Shown: positions 57,418-64,000 of the stretch, one piece after another
How positions within the stretch are numbered: position 1 is the first letter of the stretch
Layout of the letters: the number at the start of each line of letters is the position of its first letter
DNA from: Mesorhizobium sp. M4B.F.Ca.ET.203.01.1.1
GTDB taxonomy: Bacteria > Pseudomonadota > Alphaproteobacteria > Rhizobiales > Rhizobiaceae
Assembly: GCF_004791025.1 (NCBI RefSeq)
Contig: NZ_SRUO01000006.1
Location: 1-64,000, forward strand
Direction: 5' to 3'
DNA length: 64,000 nucleotides
Program-made: the position numbers and the translations under genes
The notes under the pieces: generated by a model
Told to the model about the DNA's origin: nothing
The model's database searches: none
Seen by the model: the letters and a program-made list of their open reading frames with translations, nothing else

Positions 57418-57573
57418 CTAGGCGAACTGAAGCTTCCCGATAGAGTGCTTGCGCATCCTCAACACCAATAGGCGAGTAGCCGCGAACGGTGTCATGACGA
57501 GGAACGTCGTCGCGACGCTGACGAGCAACGACAACTGACAGAATGCACTGGGGACGTAACAAACAGCTTCCAT
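57418..57573 (-). CDS. Possible small membrane protein
   Basis: The 51-codon ORF begins Met-Glu-Ala-Val-Cys-Tyr-Val-Pro and has one hydrophobic stretch (about 12-38), then a basic tail. GGGG is present about ten bases upstream. Codon use has less third-position GC than the neighbours. It lies 26 bases before the 56-residue gene on the same strand, which hints at a pair, but there is no homology evidence. Confidence 0.3.
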   Translation of the reverse strand: MEAVCYVPSAFCQLSLLVSVATTFLVMTPFAATRLLVLRMRKHSIGKLQFA

Positions 57574-58039
57574 AGCCCTAACCCCTTTGACCACCGTGTT
57601 TACCTTGGTGGCCTCCTCCGCCCTTCTACAAGCATGCTCCTCCTTCAGTAGAAATACAAGAGCTTGCTAATATAGGGATTTGGCGTTCTTGCTGGCCGAT
57701 TTCGGATTCGTCGAACCCGCCAGCTATCATCAACGCCAAGGGAAAATCTGACAGCAACCGTTGCGTGCCATCCGCGGTGATGATGCGCAGCCGTTGCACT
57801 GTCTCACTGGGGCAACAGTCAGAAACTCATCGCGTTCGCCTCCCGCCGGATGTGGTCGGATGTCCCATGAACGCCGCGCTTTCATTTGAATTGTTGCGTC
57901 CAGCAGACGAGAGGCGCGCACCGGCGGCGCGAAGTCCAGGTTCCGTACCTGCCGCAGCATTGACGGCCCTTTGAGGTACCCGGCGTCGCAGAGATGCTCT
58001 CTAAGCGGCTACGCGCACTATTGAAGGGTATCGGCGCCG
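57574..58039. other. Lower-GC gap before recQ
   Basis: These 466 bases are visibly lower in GC at 57640-57730 than the flanks. They contain only short overlapping ORFs that I cannot support. A degenerate insertion remnant is possible but not shown. Confidence 0.4.
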
Positions 58040-59887
<1,848 letters not shown>

Positions 59888-60022
59888 CCGATGGTCCCCG
59901 GTTTGTTCGAGGCCATGGTCTTAAAGGCAAGATCGCCCGGGCGCCACCCGCCGCGTACGTCGCCTGCGTTCTGGTCGGCTTCAAGCGGCGGACCGTGCGC
60001 CGTTGCAGGCGCCCGATGCGAC

Positions 60023-61705
60023 TCACTCTCCAGGTTCGCCCCTTCCGGCATTCACGTCTGCCGGCAGCTCGTAGCCGAATTCGCGGCAGAACATCTCGAC
60101 GCGGGCGAGGAAGGCCGGCGGCAGACCCTGGAGATAGGTCCTGAGCGCCTCATTGCGTTCCCATTTCCGCAACGAGGTGGCGTGGACCGGATTGTCCGCA
60201 TCGGCGCTGAAGCGGATCGCCGGCGCAATGCCGAACGCGCCGGCGATCCGCGCCTGTTCGGCATCCGGCTCGGCAATCAGGTCCTCATAGCGCAGATAGA
60301 GGATCTTTCGCGCCGGCTGGGCTTCGCGCAACCGGATCAAGCCGGCATACTCCGCCTCCCAGCGTTCGGTCGTGACATGGAAGGGGCGCAGATGCACCGT
60401 CTGCGGATGCGCGCTGGTCAGCACGTCGAAAGGATGGCGCACGCAATAGATCAGGCCGATGCCGGCGGGCAGCTGCCATAGCAGCTCATGGCTCTCGGCG
60501 GTGCGCTTGACGACGAGATTGGCATGCGGGCGCTTCAGTTCGAGCAGCTTCGGGAACGGCGATTCGAATTCATGGACATAGGTATCGTCGAAGCAGCCCA
60601 TCAGCCGGCGAGCGAGCGTGGTTCCGCTGCGCGCGCAGCCGGCAATGAATATCCGCCTGGGCGCCCTGGTGCGGATGCCGAGGCGTCGAAGCCGTTCAGA
60701 CAGCGGCGAGGTCACCCGGCGAAGGGTTCCGGGAAGCCGTTCCGCCATCCGCTCCTGCGCCGTATGGATTTCGGCCAGCGCGATACCACTCTCGCCGGCG
60801 ACGGCATAGAGCAGCCATGTCCGGCCGTCTTCCTCGAAGATCGCCGGATCGCGCAAGGCATTTTCCCGGCCTTTTGCCGCTCCTGTGCGGCTGCGCCGGA
60901 CGGGCTCGCCATTGCCTTCGAACCCGCATGAAGGCCGCAGCAGCTCGGCCTTGCCCTGCACCTTCCAGCGTTGCCAGTCGCGGGCAAGATCGACGGTCCC
61001 GTGGAGGATCCGCTCCGGCGCATCGCCCCGGCGCGTGTAGTAGATCCTGAGCTGCTCGCCGCATGTCTGCACGGCGACATGCCTGGGGGAGAGACGGCGG
61101 CCCGAGGCAGGCAACAGCACGGGGCCCGGCTCGAAGCCCGAAAGCCCGTCGCTGGAGCGCGACAGCCTGACGGCGCCGGTGCCGAAAAGCCCGTACCACC
61201 AGCCGCCGTGACGGAAGATCCGCGCGTAGGATGGCCCGAGCGGCTCCGGATGGGGCTCGAAATGGATGCCGTCGCGCGAGGTCGCGGCAAAACTCGTCTG
61301 CCTGCGGCCGCCGGCCTCGGTCGGTCCGTGAAAATACATGACCAGGCGGCGGCCTTGATCGTCGACATGGACGTCCGGCGAAGCGATGTGTTCTCGCAGG
61401 AACGCGCACTGGTCGAGCGACAGCGACCCGCCGGGATGGACCCGCCACGGGCCCTGCGGCGAATCCGCGAAGGCGAGCCGGATGTATGTGCCGGTGTGGT
61501 GGGCGAAATAGAGATAATAGGCGCCGAGCCGGCCCGGCAGCCAGTCGGGGACCCTGATCAGCGACGGGCCGTTGATGTTGGCGCCATCGTCGCCCGGCAG
61601 CATGCCCGGCGTGATGATGGGCCCGTGCCGCCGCGCCTCCAGGACCACGCGAGCCCCAAGCTGAAAAGCCTCTTTGCGGCCTTCGTTCAAGCTTTGCCTC
61701 TCCAC
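60023..61705 (-). CDS. Glycosidase-like beta-propeller fused to a sulfotransferase
   Basis: The 560-residue protein combines two parts. Residues about 25-320 look like a five-bladed propeller of the GH43/GH32 type (Pro-Ser-Leu-Ile-Arg-Val, Tyr-Tyr-Leu-Tyr-Phe-Ala-His-His, Ala-Ser-Pro-Asp-Val-His, Arg-Asp-Pro-Ala-Ile-Phe). Residues about 350-550 are a sulfotransferase with PAPS loop Ala-Gly-Cys-Ala-Arg-Ser-Gly-Thr-Thr (355-363) and Arg-His-Pro-Phe-Asp...Ser (3' phosphate site). No signal peptide is seen. The start is a GTG at 61705; a TTG five codons in has a better ribosome site. It faces a GT9 glycosyltransferase, suggesting sulfation of a surface glycan (inference). Confidence 0.8.
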   Translation of the reverse strand: MERQSLNEGRKEAFQLGARVVLEARRHGPIITPGMLPGDDGANINGPSLIRVPDWLPGRLGAYYLYFAHHTGTYIRLAFADSPQGPWRVHPGGSLSLDQCAFLREHIASPDVHVDDQGRRLVMYFHGPTEAGGRRQTSFAATSRDGIHFEPHPEPLGPSYARIFRHGGWWYGLFGTGAVRLSRSSDGLSGFEPGPVLLPASGRRLSPRHVAVQTCGEQLRIYYTRRGDAPERILHGTVDLARDWQRWKVQGKAELLRPSCGFEGNGEPVRRSRTGAAKGRENALRDPAIFEEDGRTWLLYAVAGESGIALAEIHTAQERMAERLPGTLRRVTSPLSERLRRLGIRTRAPRRIFIAGCARSGTTLARRLMGCFDDTYVHEFESPFPKLLELKRPHANLVVKRTAESHELLWQLPAGIGLIYCVRHPFDVLTSAHPQTVHLRPFHVTTERWEAEYAGLIRLREAQPARKILYLRYEDLIAEPDAEQARIAGAFGIAPAIRFSADADNPVHATSLRKWERNEALRTYLQGLPPAFLARVEMFCREFGYELPADVNAGRGEPGE

Positions 61706-61882
61706 CCCCGTACATGGTCAGATACGTGCATTTCCAGAGGCCTGCAAATGGCCTGGTTTATCCACAGGCAGGAGAACCTCGATCGAGCCCGCGTTAAACC
61801 TATCTTCACCATGTTGCGGCACCGTCCCAGTCCTGCGGTGATGTTTTGAGTACCGCGGCGCGACACGCGCCCAGGCAACATA

Positions 61883-61910
61883 CCCGCGCCTCCCCGGAGG
61901 CGCGGGTTTT
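61883..61910 (+). terminator. Plus-strand terminator with no gene before it
   Basis: The stem CCCGCGCCTCC / GGAGGCGCGGG is followed by TTTTCTG on the plus strand. It lies in the 328-base gap between the divergent sulfotransferase and GT9 genes, so any transcript it ends would start within the previous 180 bases and be a small RNA. Confidence 0.65.
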
Positions 61911-62033
61911 CTGTTCCTGGATGCGCGGCAGATCGCCTTTGACTCGCCAGGACGGCTTCAGTATCAGCGGCTGGACCAGAGCGCGCCTTGATCGAGGCTC
62001 ATTTCCGCCCTGAGCCACGGGTTCCGCACCGGC

Positions 62034-63047
62034 ATGGATTCGACCGCACCGCTGCTGATCTTCTATGCCCGCAACGACGCCCTCGGCGACGGATTGCTGA
62101 GGCTGCCGGCATTGCGCGCCGCAAGGACGGCCTTCCCGCATAGCCACATCGTTTATGGCACAATGGGCAACTCCTCGCTTACCGGTGTCTTGAGGAAGCA
62201 CGTCGCTTCCCTCATCGACGATTTCAGGCCGGTGACGCCGCTTTCGGCTGTTCTCGCCGAGTTCAAGCCGCGCGGCGCGCAAACGACGCTGGTCGATTTC
62301 CGCACCGGTGTGCCCGGCCTGCTGGTGACCGGATTGCAGCTCATCGGCCGCGGCGTTCGCTACGAGCCCAATTTTGCCGGCTATTTGCCGTCCTGGCGTC
62401 CGGGCGTCCGATGGACGCTGCGTCCCGAACACAATGCCTGGCGCTACCATCGGCTGGTGGAGCGGCTGGCCGGCAGGCATCTGCCATTCGACCACAGGCT
62501 GGACGTTCCGCAGGCTGCCCGCGCCCTGGCGCGTCAGTTACGCGGCGCGGACCAGCGTCCGCTCATCCTTCTTGGCGGCAACGCCAAGGGCAACAAGTTC
62601 ATGGGCAACGCCCAGGTCGCCGCCGTCGCCGGCAACCTCATCGATGCCGGCTACCGGGTGCTCTATCTGGTCACCCCGGGCAGCGGACCGAGCCCGCAGA
62701 CCCTTGCCGCGAAGGAACCCCGTCTTCAACTGGTCGGCCCGGAGCTTGGGCTCGATGCCGAGGCGTTCAGCGACCTGCTGCTTGCGCTCGGCGAAATGGC
62801 GGCCGCCTATGTCGGCATGGAAGGCGGCCTGGGCCATCTGTTCGCCACGGTCATGACCCCGACGGTGATCATCAACAACGGCGCCAACATGGAACGTTGG
62901 CGGCCACTGTCGAACACCGTCGAGGTGGTCACCGCGCCAAGGCGCGGGAGATCGGCGAAAGTCTCCGATACGCCGGCCGAGGCGATTATCGAGGCCACGC
63001 ATCGCTTGCTCGCCGCGAGCCGACGCGACCACGCCTTGCCCCGCTAG
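62034..63047 (+). CDS. Glycosyltransferase family 9 (heptosyltransferase-like)
   Basis: The 337-residue protein has the GT9 opening Ala-Arg-Asn-Asp-Ala-Leu-Gly-Asp-Gly-Leu-Leu-Arg-Leu-Pro-Ala-Leu-Arg. In its C-terminal half it has Gly-Met-Glu-Gly-Gly-Leu-Gly-His-Leu, close to the usual Asp-Ser-Gly-x-x-His nucleotide site. It would transfer a sugar from an ADP-heptose-like donor to a lipopolysaccharide core or exopolysaccharide. It is cytoplasmic. Divergence from the propeller-sulfotransferase suggests that both modify the same envelope glycan. Confidence 0.85.
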   Translation: MDSTAPLLIFYARNDALGDGLLRLPALRAARTAFPHSHIVYGTMGNSSLTGVLRKHVASLIDDFRPVTPLSAVLAEFKPRGAQTTLVDFRTGVPGLLVTGLQLIGRGVRYEPNFAGYLPSWRPGVRWTLRPEHNAWRYHRLVERLAGRHLPFDHRLDVPQAARALARQLRGADQRPLILLGGNAKGNKFMGNAQVAAVAGNLIDAGYRVLYLVTPGSGPSPQTLAAKEPRLQLVGPELGLDAEAFSDLLLALGEMAAAYVGMEGGLGHLFATVMTPTVIINNGANMERWRPLSNTVEVVTAPRRGRSAKVSDTPAEAIIEATHRLLAASRRDHALPR

Positions 63048-63062
63048 ATCACCGTCAAGAAA

Positions 63063-63401
63063 TCAGCCGAGGAAATCGGCGCGGTGCGGCGTGAAGCTGT
63101 CGACCAGGCGCCCGGCCTCCAGCGCCCTGACGCCGTGCAGCAGATTGGACGGAACGATGAAGCTGCTGCCCGCTTCCAGGATTTCGGTGCGGCCGTCGAC
63201 GGTCACCTCGAAGCGGCCTTCGGCGACGTAGCTCGCCTGCACATGCGGATGCGAATGCAGCGCGCCGACGCCACCCTTGTCGAAGCCGAACTCGACCATC
63301 ATCAGCTCGTCGGTGTGGAGGAGCACGCGCCGGCGGTTGCCGTCCTGCGTCGGCGTCCATGCTGCCTCGCCGGCATGCGAGAATATCTTCGCTTCGGTCA
63401 T
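63063..63401 (-). CDS. kdgF: Cupin domain protein, KdgF-like
   Basis: The 112-residue cupin has Leu-His-Ser-His-Pro-His-Val-Gln-Ala-Ser-Tyr-Val and Val-Pro-Ser-Asn-Leu-Leu-His-Gly, the metal ligand pattern of KdgF. KdgF linearises unsaturated uronate monomers from pectin or alginate breakdown. I chose the ATG at 63401, which has GAGGAAG at a proper distance; an ATG at 63407 is too close. Its neighbour, the KduD-like dehydrogenase, ends 11 bases before it, so the two form one operon. Confidence 0.85.
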   Translation of the reverse strand: MTEAKIFSHAGEAAWTPTQDGNRRRVLLHTDELMMVEFGFDKGGVGALHSHPHVQASYVAEGRFEVTVDGRTEILEAGSSFIVPSNLLHGVRALEAGRLVDSFTPHRADFLG

Positions 63402-63412
63402 CGTCATCTTCC

Positions 63413-64000
63413 TCACCGCGCCAGCCAGCCGCCGTCCACCGGGACCACGGCGCCGTGCATATAGTCCGACGCCGGCGCGAGCAGGTACGCGGCGGCGCCG
63501 CCGATGTCTTCCGGCCGCCCCCAGCGCCCGGCCGGGATGCGCGCCAGGATCGAGGCGCTGCGATCGGGATCGGCGCGCAGCGCCTCGGTGTTGTTGGTCT
63601 CGATATAGCCGGGCGCGATGGCGTTGACGTTGATGCCCTTTTGCGCCCATTCGCAGGCGAGCAGCCGGGTGATGCCGAGCACGCCGTGCTTGGAGGCCGT
63701 GTAGGAGGCGACGCGGATGCCGCCCTGGAAACTCAGCACCGAAGCGATGTTGACGATCTTGCCGCGCCGTCCGGGTTCGGCAAGCACATTCCGGGCAAAG
63801 CCTTGGCTCAGCATGAACACCGTCTTCAGATTGACGTCGATGACGTCGTCCCAGTCGGCTTCGGTCAGCTCGACCGCATCGGCTCGCCTTATGATACCGG
63901 CATTGTTGACCAGGCCGTCGAGCGATCCGCTGTCGTGCCAGACCCGGTCGAGCATCGCCTGCGCGGCCGTCGAGTCGGCAAGGTCGCAGCGCACCGCCTC
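63413..64000 (-). CDS. kduD: Short-chain dehydrogenase, KduD-like (5' end outside the window)
   Basis: The visible C-terminal 195 residues of this SDR contain Asn-Asn-Ala-Gly, the catalytic Tyr-Thr-Ala-Ser-Lys and Asn-Ala-Ile-Ala-Pro-Gly-Tyr-Ile-Glu-Thr-Asn-Asn-Thr-Glu-Ala-Leu. The last segment is characteristic of 2-dehydro-3-deoxy-D-gluconate 5-dehydrogenase (KduD). With the KdgF-like cupin next to it, the gene belongs to uronate catabolism. The gene is cut by the right edge, and the NAD-binding N-terminus is missing. Confidence 0.9.
   Translation of the reverse strand, partial: EAVRCDLADSTAAQAMLDRVWHDSGSLDGLVNNAGIIRRADAVELTEADWDDVIDVNLKTVFMLSQGFARNVLAEPGRRGKIVNIASVLSFQGGIRVASYTASKHGVLGITRLLACEWAQKGINVNAIAPGYIETNNTEALRADPDRSASILARIPAGRWGRPEDIGGAAAYLLAPASDYMHGAVVPVDGGWLAR

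Overview
The window looks like a chromosomal segment of a Mesorhizobium-type member of the Rhizobiales. It has high GC, GapR/DUF2312, ribosomal protein L21 with a C-terminal helix-hairpin-helix extension, the gene order obgE-proB-proA-nadD-rsfS-rlmH-envC-ctpA-deacetylase-rppH, and many short palindromic intergenic repeats of the kind common in rhizobia. The lineage is inferred from gene content and order, not from a database search. There is no prophage, CRISPR array or complete insertion sequence; only the 3' end of an IS110-type transposase is present at the left edge.

Left part (1-12 kb): a TetR regulator divergent from an NmrA-type oxidoreductase and a DUF1772 membrane protein; a minus-strand block (SelT/SelW-like, YebC, TerC, YmdB-type phosphodiesterase, 5-formyl-THF cyclo-ligase) headed by a probable 6S RNA; a MoxR ATPase broken by a one-base frameshift together with its VWA partner; msrB, a low-molecular-weight phosphatase/arsenate-reductase-like gene, a DUF4268-like gene and gapR.

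12-22 kb: pyruvate carboxylase (TTG start) and a complete branched-chain amino acid ABC transporter (binding protein, DUF6867, livF, livG, livM, livH).

22-32 kb: amino acid catabolism. A solo ectoine-synthase-like gene faces a GcvA-type LysR regulator. It is followed by a hydroxyproline-type set (proline-racemase-family epimerase, FAD dehydrogenase, DHDPS-family deaminase) facing a GntR regulator whose promoter carries ATATATCA palindromes. Then come two paralogous small secreted proteins and mmsA with its divergent LysR regulator. The N-terminus of the FAD dehydrogenase is partly encoded by a palindromic repeat.

32-38 kb: a translationally coupled pair of lipoproteins, one PLA2-like and one phospholipase-D-like, then dadA, two Rnk-type proteins and alanine racemase.

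39-55 kb: the conserved housekeeping block (RppH, deacetylase, CtpA, EnvC-like, RlmH, RsfS, MscS, MFS, NadD, ProA, ProB, Obg, an endo/exonuclease-fold protein, GNAT, L27, L21) ending at tRNA-Ser(CGA).

55-64 kb: a histidine-ammonia-lyase-like protein that lacks the Ala-Ser-Gly triad, small ORFs, RecQ, a glycosidase-type propeller fused to a sulfotransferase, a GT9 glycosyltransferase, and KdgF/KduD-like uronate catabolism genes running off the right edge. The most unusual items are the propeller-sulfotransferase fusion, the MIO-less lyase homologue, the coupled phospholipase-like lipoproteins, and the repeat-derived N-terminus.
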